Below, one piece after another: positions 24,553-36,096 of a DNA stretch of 64,000 bases. The notes beneath the pieces are model-generated. The model had not been told where the DNA came from and did not search any database. It saw nothing but the letters and a program-made list of their open reading frames with translations. Position 1 is the stretch's first letter. Every line of letters starts with the position of its first letter. Made by a program: the position numbers and the translations under genes. Origin of the DNA: Prunus persica (lineage: Eukaryota > Streptophyta > Magnoliopsida > Rosales > Rosaceae); assembly GCF_000346465.2 (NCBI RefSeq), contig NC_034016.1:14028969-14092968 (forward strand). Direction: 5' to 3'.

Positions 24553-25174
24553 TTTTTTTTTTTTTTGGTTTTCTCTGTATATGCTCTTGGGATTTGCAGT
24601 ACTTTACTTTGTTGTGACCAATGTTATGTCTAGAGTACCCAATGTTATATAACTCCCTCATTGTAATTTCTGTAACTCATAACTCGCAAGAAAGAATTCA
24701 ACCTCCCCATAGTTTAGACAATAACTATTTAATTAAAGATTACACTCTGGTTTGGTTAAGTTAACTGACTATATATATTATAAATAAATAAAAACAACTT
24801 GTGTATTTTGTTTTTGTTTGTTTGTTAAAAAATAATATATGGTTTAATGGGTTGTCCTGTTAAGGGAAAGCTTGGAGGCAATAATTTAAACTTTTGGAAA
24901 AACAATAATCCCAAATGTAAGAACCATTCATCCGCTAATAGCTTGCAAAAATATAATTAAAATGGAAAAACAAAAAACAAAAAACAAATACACTAGTAAT
25001 AAGTTTATGTATCTACTAAAACTTAATTACATGGAGTCAATCTAATGGATCACTAATGATTTTTTAATCAAAACAACCTAGTTATATATAATTACTGAAA
25101 AAAATAATCTCATTTTTCACGGCCCGAGAAGCGAGCAAAGGTCCTTCCAACAAGTTAAACATGTTCACAAGGTG
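24553..25174. repeat. Shared 3' flank of small gene copy 2
   Basis: This stretch matches 33740-33965, then 36030-36096, then 37410-37746 with the intervening DNA absent. It also matches 53190-53576 and, more weakly, 44620-44873 and 21840-22232. It serves as an empty-site reference for insertions elsewhere in the array. No gene is seen. Confidence 0.75.
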
Positions 25175-25447
25175 TCACCAAAGCACAAAACGGTCCATAA
25201 GCAAACGAACTGTGGCCTCTGAAAGCCTAGAGGAATCCAAGTCCCTCTGAATCTGAGCCATTCTGCTGCTCTCTTTTCTTGCTTCTTTCAACACTTGCTG
25301 TTGTTCTTCAACCTCATCATCACCTTCTCCTTGTTTTCCCTTTGATGAAAACACCAGTCGCTTCTTAGCCCCTACCTTGTCTTTCAGCTTTGCCAACTCG
25401 CTCATCCAAACCTCCACCACTGCAGACATGCTTGAACTTGAAAACAT
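25175..25447 (-). CDS. Small charged protein of unknown function, copy 2
   Basis: A 90-aa frame opening with MFSSSS before the conserved MSAVVEVWMSE. The ATG shared by all copies is six codons in, at 25429, and is the likelier start because copies 1, 4 and 5 lack the upstream ATG. The coding part has the family's basic-acidic-helical layout and ends LLMDRFVLW. It lies about 410 nt downstream of the stop of the intact TNL3 on the same strand. Confidence 0.6.
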   Translation of the reverse strand: MFSSSSMSAVVEVWMSELAKLKDKVGAKKRLVFSSKGKQGEGDDEVEEQQQVLKEARKESSRMAQIQRDLDSSRLSEATVRLLMDRFVLW

Positions 25448-25521
25448 GAAAACTGGCTTGGTCTTGACTCTTTGAGTTTGATCAAGGATGATGAGGAGAG
25501 CTGGCTATTATGCTTGTTGGG

Positions 25522-25528
25522 TTATATA
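25522..25528 (-). promoter_or_regulatory. TATA box of small gene copy 2
   Basis: TATATAA on the minus strand about 95 nt upstream of the conserved ATG, with a short (CT)n tract directly upstream (about 25530-25550) and another near 25638-25651. The core promoter lies within the roughly 400-nt gap between TNL3 and this gene. Confidence 0.5.
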
Positions 25529-25855
25529 GAAGAGAGAGAGAGAAAGAGGGCCTTGCCCTTCATGTGGCTTGGATTGGATGAAAAATCAGTGTGTCACAGA
25601 GCCGCTGGTTATAGGCTAGAAATATTCCTCGGGAAGAGAGAGAGAGAGAGTAGAAAGTGGGGTATGAGTTTTGTTGAGTGAATGAAAAGCTTCCCCGTGG
25701 GCGGGCACACGGAACTCTCTTCTTTAGATTAATCTTGTGGGCGACTTGGCATATTACTATTCATCAATAGTATTCCATTGCATCTTAGTTTTTCTTTTGT
25801 CTTATGCCAACATTGTAAATCTCTTTCTCCGAAATACCTATTCACCTCTTTATCA

Positions 25856-28800
25856 TCATCTACAGTAAAAGTAGCCATCTTCATTATCTTCCGAGTCTTG
25901 CTCATCTTCACATCGATCAACAAAATTATCTTCATCAAACCTCTCATTAACATCTTCCAAGTCATCGGATTCAGACTCACCATCTTCCGTAAATATAGAC
26001 AGGTCTTCATCATCCTGTGTCATTACCAGGTGGACCCCGAAGCTTTTAAAACGCAGCGAATCTTCTGCCCAAGTCGGAAAATTAACTCGACACGCAAAAG
26101 GCGACTTCGGCCAGGTAATCTGATCATCCCGGTAAAACATTTCTCTGAACTGAATATAGCACAGCCACACATGACCTGACCCTATCTTTTTGAAATAGTA
26201 ATTGCACTGAATAAAATAAGGTTCCACTCCTGGTTGATTGATGGAAATTTTTGGTACAAAACCATGGAAACGTCGTCTTTTGTTTTGGGGGTTTTCAACA
26301 GCAGCGTATAGAGCCAATCCTTGGTTCTGGCATTTGAAGTTTGGAGGGATTTGAATCAAAAATTTACATGCGTTATCACGCTCCTTCACATCCTTATGAC
26401 AGCTGAACAACGTCGAGAAAACTTCAAAACTTGCTGGAAATACAACCTGAAATCCATGTTTCTGTGAAGACAGAAGGTGATCAAAGAAGAGAGTGATCTG
26501 CTCCTTTGCTAAAATGTTATGCTTCTTTGTGAGGTCACGAGCCAGATTGCCGCACAGTCTCTGGCAATTACCCAAGTCCACCAACTCAATCATTTGTAAG
26601 TCTTTTTTACCTTTCAGAATGTTGGACAACGATGAAAACCTTTCCAATGATACGCAATCACTCGCCCCTAACTTTACTATTTTTGGTGGAAGTTCCGGAA
26701 TATCTCGAAGCCTCTTGCAGCCATGCAAGTAAAGATCCCGCAAATTGACAAATTTCGTAATGCATTTGGGAATACTTACAAGGAAATCACTTCGTCTTAG
26801 ATCAAGTACGTTCAATGTAGACACACAATCAAGAGTCCTCAGGAAATTAAATTCTGATAAATTGTTTCCTTCCAACTTGAATTCCGCAAGACTGGGAAGC
26901 GCTAAAGTATGTGATACTGGACTCCCCAAAACTTCAGACTTCACTTTATTTGGAAATCTAACAAGCTTTCGACTTCCTTGGAGACAAATTTCATTTAGAT
27001 GTTCCAACTCATAAATGCTGGATGGCAGATTCGTCAGATTTTCACAAATGCTTATGTCTAAAAATTCAAGACTGACGAGATATGCAATTGACGCAGGCAA
27101 TTCTTTGATGCCACTACCACATAGAAACAAGTGACGTAAGGAATCCATCTTCCCCCCAATTTCAGGGAAAGTCTCCAGTCTTCTGCAATATACAAGATAG
27201 AGAACTTCTAGAGATTTTGACTTGATTATTGGAAATAGTGTGAGGTTATGGCAACTCTGAAGACTCAATTTCACAAGCTTATCATGAAATCCAACAGAAG
27301 GATGAACCTCAACTAAACTTGTGCAGTCGTCTAGATTCAAGGACTGTAAGTTTGGAATTCCAGAGATATTTGGGCTTTTTGTTAGGAATTCACAGCTCTT
27401 AAAATTCATGGACGTCAAATTTTGCAAACGCTATATAAGACAAAAATAGAAAATAAAAAGAAGGATCAAACGGTAAGGCATAAACAAGTTCAAGCCATAA
27501 CTCCAAAAACATAATAAACTTTTGAAAATACGAAGGGATGAAAATAATTTAAATTACCTTGAATCCCTCCCCAAGTTGTGACAAGCGGCTATAAGGCATA
27601 TAAAGTTCAACAAGTTTCCTTGGATTGAAAGTAGATGGTAAAGTTTGTAGAGGACAATTAGGCCAATGAAGAAACCTCAACTCATTAGATAGATAATCCA
27701 CGTGATCGCCACTAAATCGTGCATTCACATTGATGAAAAGTCGAAGGTTTTTCATCTTTGAGAAGCTGTCACCACTCAAGCATATGTCATCTGGTGTCGG
27801 AAACTTTGCTATGATGCCTTTAATATTATTTGTTCCCTATTATCAAAAAGCAGTAGTGTAAACATACAAAGCTCTTTAGCAAATAAAAATGCAAGTGTAC
27901 ACATCACACAACAGACTTACTGTTCCTTCTGTTAGAACACGATAAACATCCTCGTGAAACCACAATCTGCTACGTTCACCAGGCTCATTTGGCGACTGTA
28001 GATAAACTATTCCTCTACCCAATTCTTCAAGCAAGTCATGCATCCCAATTATGCCTCGTTCAATATTTATGAGGGCCTTGTCTACGAGTACTTTAATAGC
28101 ATACTTAGGCTTGAGGTCACAACCTTCCAGGATCGGTATCACATGGTTCACCTTTCTACCGTTAAAGAAACATGCTATGTCAAGGAAAACTTCTTGCACT
28201 GAATATTCCAATGCATCATAGCTTATTTTGAGAGTTTTTTTAATGTCCGGGTGCAGATTCCCATCCAATGCATCATGCCACTCATCTATACTTCTACCAC
28301 ATAGATGAGAACCTAAAACCTTGAGAGCTAAAGGAAGACCTTGAGCATGCTTCAGCACAGTTTCTGCAGCTTTCACATAATCATCATCCAAATTTTTATT
28401 TCTCCCACCATTCCAACTAATGAAGAGATCAAGAGATTCACCAAAGTTTAATTTCTTGGCCTTATATATAATACTAACTTGATGAGAAGTTAGCAAATGC
28501 TTATCTCTTGTCGTTATGATGATTCTACTGCCCAAACCAAACCAATCACAACCTCCAACTAAGTTGTTTAATTGGTCCAAATGATCCACATCATCTACAA
28601 TTACAAGGACCTTTTTACCACTCAACCTTTCCTTTATCACACTGATTCCTTTATCGGCACTGGTAACCTTTATTTCCTTTCCCCTTAGAATCTCATCAAG
28701 AAGAAGATTTTGTAGGTCGACTAGGCCTCCATATGGTATTGATCTTTCTCTTACTTTTTCCAGAAAACAACTCCCTTCAAACACATGGGCCAGTGAGTTA

Positions 28801-29984
28801 TAAACAGCTTTAGCAACAGTTGTCTTTCCTATTCCAGCAGTCCCCCATATTCCTACCATGCGAACATCATTTCCGTCAACATCTAAAACTTTATGAAGAT
28901 CTCGTACACGAGCCTGTATTCCGACTTGGTATTTTGCCACATTGATATGGGTATCATTTAATACTTGTAAGGAAATCTCGTTGACAATGTTCTGAATAAA
29001 TTCAGTTTCACGGCTGCCAATTTCAAGCACAAACAACAATTAAATCAAATGGGATTTTTCTATATATGTTATAAAGAAGTGCTCGATACTAATGTCAATT
29101 ATGTCATGAATCTATATATATAAAGCAAAAAATAGAGAATAATGAAACATTCAAAATACCATAAAATGTCATTGGTTAATGTAAACATTTTAACAGAAAT
29201 ATATTGAAAATGTCTATTACTCTAGAGATTTCTACCAAATGTCCATCACATTTTAACAGTTAAAATAACAGATTCTGCAACCCTGGGAGAAATAAATTGA
29301 AATTAAAGCAGAGCCTCAGAAAAGAAAAAAATAATAACGGATCCTAAATGTATATTAAAGACAGAAATATACCGCATCAGAAAAGGAAAAAAATATAAAT
29401 AATAATAAATAAATAAATAAAACATACCCCTCCAAGTAATGCGACCCAGACAAATTTGCAGCTTCTGTAAGGGTTTCCTTCCATCTCAGAACCTTCTTCA
29501 TATTGTCCTCGAATTTACTTTCATCATGGTTAGTAAGTTTCTGTTCTTTGAATTTGCGTTCATGGTTATTCAGTGCCTCGCCATAACTACCTCTTTGGTT
29601 CCTTACATCTGAGGGATCCACTTTGTAGAAAACTGGCCAAACCATCTGTTGCTTTGATTTTCTACACTGAATGATATGAACAAGTTCATCCAAGCACCAC
29701 TTCGAGGATGCATATTTTTCAGAGAATACGATGATGGAACACCTCGATCCTTCAATTGCATCAAGAAGTGCTTGTGATATTTCCTCTCCTCTTGGGAGCT
29801 CATCATCTATGAAGGTTCTGATGCCCCTCTGGACCAAATTTTTGTGCAGATGGTCTGTGAAATTGTAGCGTGTGTCCTCACCTCTAAAGCTGAGAAACAC
29901 ATCGTGGGTCCATGAATTGGTGAAAGAAGAAGAAGAAGAAGAAGGGGAAGGAGCTCCTAATAATTGAGTGGTGTCTAGATCCAT
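25856..29984 (-). CDS. TNL3: TIR-NB-ARC-LRR disease-resistance protein with acidic C-terminal tail, intact
   Basis: Exons: TIR 29984-29428, NB-ARC 29013-27921, linker 27836-27558, LRR/C-terminal 27430-25856. Phases fit and the joined frame is 3504 nt (1167 aa). The N-terminus has a Ser run before WTHDVFLSFRGEDTR; the TIR keeps WCLDEL. NB-ARC shows GTAGIGKTT, with Ala in place of the second Gly of the usual GxGGIGKTT; the essential GK-T residues remain. Kinase-2 VIVDDVDHLD, RNBS-B GSRIIITTRD, GLPL and MHDLLEELG are present. The LRR region is followed by a C-JID (VVFPASFEVFSTLF, HVWLCYIQF, CRVNF) and a Glu/Asp-rich tail of about 55 residues ending GYFYCR. Paralogue of TNL4. Small gene copy 2 follows downstream on the same strand. 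Confidence 0.93.
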
Positions 29985-30237
29985 ATTGTTGAAAATTGAA
30001 CAGGCTGAAAGGGTTGGAAATTATAGTGATTTATTGTCCGAGAGTCTCTGGTTGGCAATGTCAGTGGGGAGACGAATCATGTGAGTGAAAAGTCTTCGTC
30101 TTTCTCGGCCCCAAGAGCCCCTACCTCTGCTGGGTCTCTCTAGACCCGAGGGACAGTTTTAAATTTTTTTAATTTTTAATTTTATATAATTATTTAATCA
30201 ATAAAATAAAACTAGTTTGTTACTCTTTCAAAAGGTT
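29985..30237 (-). promoter_or_regulatory. TNL3 upstream region
   Basis: The 150 bp upstream of the start match those of TNL4 (44014-44190) and of the TIR scrap at 45545-45700 (GGTTGGAAATTAT, GTGATTTATTGTCC, CTGGTTGGCAATGTCAGTG). This conserved block is the probable shared TNL promoter. The homology ends around TCTAGACCCGAGGGACAG. Confidence 0.5.
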
Positions 30238-30286
30238 TCCGTGAATGGCGGGAAGAAGAACCACCTTCATTAGTGGTTGAATCCAT
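30238..30286 (-). pseudogene. Scrap of a TNL first exon (TIR start)
   Basis: The minus strand reads ATGGATTCAACCAC, giving MDSTT followed by a Gly/Ser-rich stretch, as in TNL1 (MDSTTTQGAS). Upstream of it are GGATGTTGGGAA and GCGAAGTAGTTTCCT blocks, as in the TNL1 and TNL2 upstream regions. The reading is lost before the TIR core, so only the start and promoter side of a further TNL survive. Confidence 0.6.
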
Positions 30287-30650
30287 TTGATTGCAGAAAA
30301 GGATGTTGGGAAAGGCTACTTTCCTTTGTTATATATTAGGTGTTTACTCAGTGCTCCGCCATTTGCTTGTATTAAAAATAAAATTAGGCCATCCCATCTG
30401 CGAAGTAGTTTCCTCTGTCATTTTCAGAGTGGATGAGAAGTCAAAAGGTGAATATTATAAAACAGAAGACTGCATTTTTGTTGCAACGTACGGTTGTTTC
30501 GCAATTCAGAAGTAACGTAGAAGTTCGGCGTGTAGGAAAAAAAGACAAAATGCGTAGATGATGAAGATGCATAAAATAACCTCCTCTAAATATTTTGTTA
30601 GAAGACAAAACTTTGTTTCTTTTCCTTTTTTCTTATTATATGACCTAATA

Positions 30651-31225
30651 TTTGAAAAATAATATTGATTCCTTTATCGACAAAATGGCCTAATTATTTA
30701 CAGAATTTAAATAAATTTTTATAATAAAAATTGATTTTAATCCCCACTTGATACACGCACATAGGACACGCTTAGGATATTCATTAGGAAATAAAATCAA
30801 TAGGATCCAAAATTTGGTGTTTATAGGATATAGGATGATAAGCTAAATTCAATAGTCTCAATACGAACTCAATATCACTCAAACTCACTATGCAACACAT
30901 TTCATTCAATTCTTTTGTGCCAAAATAATTGACTACTCGAACATCTTCTAAAAGTTTCATTACGTCCATGGAGTATAACTCAGTTGATTGAGCTCTTTCA
31001 CCTCCACTTATGTGGGCAAAAGTTCGAGACACCTAGGCACCCAATGAATATTTGTGTAAACCACTCTCCCCCAATCACTTGTGCTATAAAAATATATAAA
31101 AAAATAATTACAAATTCCCATGTTTTTCTTATCATTTCCATTGTTTTTTTAATCTAGTTTTTATCAATATCAATAATTTTTCACAGATATTTCCAAATTT
31201 TTAGACCACTAATATTTTTGAAACT
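30651..31225. repeat. Array spacer segment, copy 1
   Basis: Matches 47985-48660 and in part 52431-52570 (shared blocks TTGAAAAATAAT, CCTTTATCGACAAAATGGCC, ATAGGATCCAAAATTTGGTG). It contains a SINE-like unit that is also present in the 48-kb copy. No gene is seen. Confidence 0.75.
30965..31100 (+). repeat. tRNA-derived SINE, copy 1
   Basis: A box-A-like TATAACTCAGTTGATTGAGC and a box-B-like AAAGTTCGAGAC about 35 nt apart, followed by a tRNA-unrelated part and an A-rich tail. This is the organisation of plant tRNA-derived SINEs with an internal pol III promoter. A second copy is at 48388-48520 within the homologous segment, so it was duplicated with its surroundings. Confidence 0.6.
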
Positions 31226-31227
31226 CT

Positions 31228-32640
31228 AAATGCCTGTTTGGCATTGTTTATTTGGAGCAAAAATCACTTTCTTAAAAAGTTTTCTTCCACCTAGCTGTTT
31301 GGTAAATGAAAAAATAATCTGATTATATGAATAATTGCTGTCAGCCACAGTGATTTGAGGAAGCTGGTCAGGGGGTGATTTTATTTCCGCTTATGCGGAA
31401 AGAGGGTGGGGAACCGGTGCTCTTTAATGAATGTTTTAAAAATGCCCAGATTATTCTCATTGGCTTTTGAAAATGACATCCACTATCGTCTTCATTTGAT
31501 CATGTATTCTTGAATCGCTGCTTCCTCTCCTCTCACGTTACATAGTGAGTTCAGTTCTTCTTCTTCTTCTCTTCACACCTTTCTTCTTTAATTTGTCTCC
31601 AAGATTCCTACAACCCCAGATCTAAAGTTTGTTTCTTATCTTTTTTCATTCTGGATTTGGGGCAGTTAGTCCTTTCTGATGGTCCAATCCTGATAGTCAC
31701 GTTTCTAGTTCTCAACAAAGAACAAATCTTAATGGTCCTTCAAATCAACGGATTGGATCCAGTATCAATTTCATCATTTTGGGTTTTCAGTGCAACAGAG
31801 TGATAAAAGGTTTTCAGTGCAACAGAGTGAACAAATCTTATTGTTTTCTTGTGTTTGATGGGCTGCAATGAATTTGTAGGTTGTATCCCCTGTGTTCACT
31901 CTCTTTCTGGGTTTCTCTTGTTCTAGTCCTCATTTGCAACTTTATCCAAATTATTTTTTTATAAATTCTCTTGTTCTAGAACACTTTTATTTTTAATACT
32001 CATTCTAAACTGGTTTCCTTCAATCCTTTTTTCCGTTTTCAAAATCATTGGGTTTTCAATAATGAAATGCTGTATTAATTGACGACAAACAAAACAAAAC
32101 AAAACAATGTAGGATCAGCCCACATAACGCATCTGGAAGAAAGAGGCGAAGGGTGGTCATAATTTCTAAATTTACTTCACAATAAGGAAAGGAATGCATA
32201 TATGCAAGTATGACTGTATGAGTAGCAACGTATATACTCGATGGGAATTGGCATTTGGTTGTTGGCCATGGAGTTAAATGGTGTGAACAAAAATTACTAA
32301 TGAAGAGGCAAGAGGGCACTGAATACTGCAATCGTGATAGGAAGATTTTGGGTTGTTATTATATTCATTTGTGAATTACAATAGTTGAGTTTTCAATTGA
32401 TCATAATATTCAGGTTTTAGGTATTGAAATTAAAAATAATAACCTCATGCCCTTTCTAGTCACTATACACAGTCCAAACACTTTTACACAAAAATTTACC
32501 AAACATTCGTAAACTTAATATTGTTTCAACATCACTTTTAACAAAAAGTTTACCAAACGCCAAATTGATTTATTTCACAGCTGATTTCTCATATAGCAAA
32601 TTTAACCATGATTATTTTCACAGCACAGCAATGCCAAACT
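31228..32640. mobile_element. About 1.4-kb inserted element with TTTGGCATTG-type inverted ends
   Basis: The left end reads TGTTTGGCATTG and the right end, reverse complemented, AGTTTGGCATTGCTGTG. The homologous spacer at 48660 passes straight across this position (GAAAC...TACCTTACTTCTTACC), so the block is an insertion here. No transposase or other coding sequence is recognised. The ends resemble common plant MITE-like elements; exact borders and target duplication are unclear. Confidence 0.6.
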
Positions 32641-33045
32641 GACTACCTTACTTCTTACCCAAAAAAATTGTCCTTACTTATTGTAAAATTAATGAGACAA
32701 TAACTATTTATAACAAAAACCATGATTGCACTCATAATATGCATCAATGTACATCACAGATGCAAAGTAGTTTCATGTCATCTTCATAGTGGATGTGAAG
32801 TCAAAGGGAATAAGAAAATGGTCAAAAGGAAACAACAACCAACCACAAAAGAAAAAGAAAAAAGAAGCATCACTACACTTTCGTTGCAACATGGTTATTT
32901 AACAAGTAGTTGGGGGTGTGGAAAAAAAGACAAAAGGTCGATTGATGATGAAGATGACTAAAATAGATCAGGATTGTCAAAAATAACATCTATAATTGTT
33001 AGAACACAAAATTTTGTTATTGGCGAGTCAGTTAATTCATAATGT
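32641..33045. repeat. Array spacer segment, second part, copy 1
   Basis: Matches 49955-50335 and 52560-52870 (TCTTCATAGTGGATGTGAAG, GGTCAAAAGGAAACA, TTTTGTTATTGGCGAGT). Short open frames in it are not conserved between the copies and are not taken as genes. Confidence 0.7.
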
Positions 33046-33220
33046 GTCATGCTATTAGATAGAAAGGTATTCGTATAATGTATGTGAGTTTAGTAAATTA
33101 TCGCCCCTCTCAATAAGGGCTTGCAAGTAATGAGACACATAACCTAATTAAAAGACAGGATTGTAATTAAACCGATATTTTGTTGATTAAGAATGAATGC
33201 AATTTTCAAAAATAATATCA

Positions 33221-33345
33221 TGAACCCATTCAAATTGAGTGAGAGGGACTTCGTCGATCTTTTCTTCTAGCAGATCAAACTTGTTCAGTATCAAAATGAA
33301 GTCTTTATATGGTCAATGACTGGATAGTGAGCGTATGGTGGAATG
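33221..33345 (-). pseudogene. Relic of XLG exon 8
   Basis: The reverse complement matches XLG exon 8 at about 5905-6013. Long identical stretches include CAACAAGTTTGATCTGCT, AGAAAAGATCGA and GAAGTCCCTCTCA. It covers the region encoding the NKFD motif but is frameshifted by small insertions (CATATAAAGAC against CACAAAGAC) and has no flanking exons. It lies 27 kb from the parent gene and in the opposite orientation. Confidence 0.85.
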
Positions 33346-33499
33346 TCTAGTTTTGGGGTGGGTGGTTTCAATTGGGTTGCCACCAAATATATACTACTAG
33401 ATAGTAACTTTTGAATTAATGATGCCAAGGGCTTAAATAAGATGGAGTATTTAATCAAACTTCTTGTTTCATGATGCTATAGTCAATTGTTGCATGACT

Positions 33500-33965
33500 A
33501 ATACCTTTTTTTTTTTTTTTTTTTTTTTAATTTTATGTTTTTTCGAAAAGGCAGATTTCATTCCATTAGAAAGGAGGAATAATGGGCATGTAATACATAG
33601 CCTCGTTAAAACCTTCCCGGAGAAACCACACGTGAAAAATCCCGGAGTAAGAAAGAGTACCACAAATGCTGATGAAGTACACAACAAGAAAAATTACATT
33701 GCATCACTATTCCTCCTTTTTAGTTCAAGAGGTATCTTTTTTTTTCTTTTTTTTTGGTGGTTTTCTTTGTGCATGCTCTTGGGATTTATAGTACTTTACT
33801 CTGTTGTGATCAATGTTATGTCTAGAGTACCCAATGTTATATAACTCCCCCATTGTAATTTCTATAACTCATAACTCGCAAGAAAGAATTCAACCTCCCC
33901 GTAGTTTAGAAAATAACTATTTAATTAAAGATTACAATCTGGTTTGGTTAAGTTAACTGACTATA
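33500..33965. repeat. Spacer with poly-T tracts shared with 24553-24780
   Basis: The block from the poly-T near 33737 to 33965 matches the DNA that replaces the 5' part of the LRR-only fragment at 24553. Before it, about 33540-33700 (AGCCTCGTTAAAACCTTCC) looks like a dispersed repeat, not a gene. Confidence 0.5.
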
Positions 33966-36035
33966 TATATATATAGTAGCAACGGTGCCCACGCGATGCT
34001 ACAGGTTTTAAAACCCTGTGAAATGTATACAAAGTCGTGAAAATATGTAGGAAATATGGTACTATTTATATAGACATGGAGATCTAAATAGTGGCATCTT
34101 TGTTTTGCAAGTTTAATACTCCCAAAGAAAAAATTAGCCAAACTACAGACGCAAAAATGAATCTTAATCAATTCCAAATAATAGAGGCAGTGTTCAAACT
34201 TAGAAAGATAGAAGAACTAAAATTCAGATAATGGAGGTAATGTTCAAACTTTGAACATCTCTAACATGACATCACCAAATCAGTAAATATTACACAAAAT
34301 CAGTATAAAAACACATGAAGACAAAAAAAAAAATAAAAAAAGCAAATATTAACAACAATAGATCATTACACAATTTAGGGTGACCCTAACAACAATTGAG
34401 GAATTGATTGCTTTTGTTAGAGACCAAAGCAAGTGTTTCTAAAACAGGGAATAAGAGCATAAAAGTTTTTGAATGTTGGATGCCCATTTTTTACTTTTCC
34501 TTCCTCTTCCTCTATTTCCCGAGAAAGCAAATAAACAGAATCAGCCAAATATCACCACAAATCAAATGTATGGTAATTAATTAAATGCCAAAGTAAGAAG
34601 TGCCAAAGAATCATTGAGCATAAAATAAAAAAAAACCAAAAATCTGAGTCACCACTTGTAGAAGATTAGCCCTTTGCTGGCAGCTCCTTTCACTTACAAA
34701 CTCCTTGGTGTTCCAGTGCCACAACAACTTCAGTACTTGCTGCACAATCCAAGCTCCTCAGTACTCGATGCACAATCCAAGCCCTGCAAGCTACATTGGT
34801 ATTTGTTATGGGTTGCCATAAAAGGGAATTTTCATTTTTAAAGGTCCGTATGTACGAATCTATAAATGAGTTGCAAAACTTCCACAAATATCAAATCAAA
34901 CCACAGATTAGTGGCAGCATGTATGTACCAAATTGTGGCACATCCCATTTCAGCTCATAAATCGTCAAATAAAAAATCTAAAATACGCATTCATATCATA
35001 CAAGTTGGAAGGATGAACCAATATTTTGCAAAAGCACAAAACTTTATTAACATCCCAACAAACCCAAAGGATAAAAACAGATAATCAAATCAATCATGAA
35101 ATACAGAATTACAGACAGAATACGCACATATAAGGATGAAATGCAACAATTAAGACCACTCGCGCCACCCATTTCTCTGTAATTGATCTTTCGCTTTTTC
35201 ATTGTCAATCCAACATACTTTTAAATCTTTACCAATCAAATTTTACGTCTCCAATTCAACCGGGCATTTCGAGGGGATGCCTCTGACGCAGCCTCCTTCA
35301 CATCTGCCACCAAAGCCAAACATCAAACCTCAATTAATTCACAAACCCAGAAACCAACCCAACCCAAATTACATAGGGCAGATAGATAAAGAAGCAGGAT
35401 GAAGCAAAATGATAATAATTGGTCAAACAGAACCCAACATGCACAAAAGCTTCAAATGTCCAAAGCTCCAAAAACAAAACATAATAATAATAACCCGAAT
35501 TGGGCAAACCAAGTTCTACTCAGTAGTGGGTGGCTCTTGTGGGGAAGAAGATGAAGCTTCATCTGCATAAGAGACCAATGTACACAGTGGGCTTGCGTTT
35601 CACGTCCCATGGCTGCGTTTTGCGAGGCCGAGTCTTCCTGTGATGCGCAGTGGCCTTCTTCTGTGGCCTCGACGAACACTCAATCATCAACCCAGTACCT
35701 CCACCAACTGAGCCGCGCAATGGGGATGTCTTTGGGACCCCAAACGACTCGATCGCAGATGGGTTCTTCACGGCCACACCCATAGCCACCAATTGAGGCC
35801 CCAACACAGCTTCAGTTCTCACAGTGAGAAAAAGACGATGGAATTGGGTTTTCCTTCTCTCAGCGACTCCGACGAAGAGGAGAGAATAGCGCTGGAGGGC
35901 AAAACGGCTAATTCACTGCTCATAAGTCAACTCAAGGAAGCAGACCATCACTTAAGCGGGGGCAAAACCGTCACTTCGCTATTCCCAAGCTACAGTCCAG
36001 GAACAATGACTCTGGGATCAGTTTTAGTATATATA
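33966..36035. mobile_element. About 2-kb inserted block carrying a captured gene fragment
   Basis: Copy 2 of the spacer (24775) runs directly from TAACTGACTATATATA to TTATAAATAAATAAA, whereas here about 2.07 kb intervenes within the TA-rich tract. Near its left end is a hairpin, GTAGCA...TGCTAC. The block holds a fragment of a chloroplast ribosomal protein gene. Hairpin plus gene capture would fit a Helitron, but the typical TC and CTRR ends are not clear. A Pack-type element or a deletion in copy 2 remain possible. Confidence 0.45.
35516..35822 (-). pseudogene. PSRP6: Fragment of PSRP6 (plastid-specific 50S ribosomal protein 6) gene
   Basis: The minus-strand frame contains IECSSRPQKKATAHHRKTRP followed by RKTQPWDVKRKPTVY, the highly conserved core of the chloroplast 50S protein PSRP6 (cL38). 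Upstream is a transit-peptide-like stretch without a clear start. After KPTVY the expected Pro-rich segment (PLPPLP) is missing and the frame shifts. A typical tail (SYADEASSSSPQEPP) is then readable in another frame to a stop at 35516. It is therefore a captured, internally deleted copy and not the working gene. The protein acts in the plastid ribosome when intact. Confidence 0.8.
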
Positions 36036-36096
36036 TAATTTATAAATAAATAAAAAGAACTTGTGTATTTTGTTTCTTTGTTTGTTAAAAAATAAT

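Noticed and set aside
32722..32961. 79-codon frame in the array spacer
   Set aside because: The equivalent spacer copies at 50 kb and 52 kb do not keep the frame.
35793..36038. 81-codon plus-strand frame with an acidic DSDEEER stretch
   Set aside because: It overlaps the PSRP6 fragment and the insertion border and matches no family I know; evidence for a gene is too weak.
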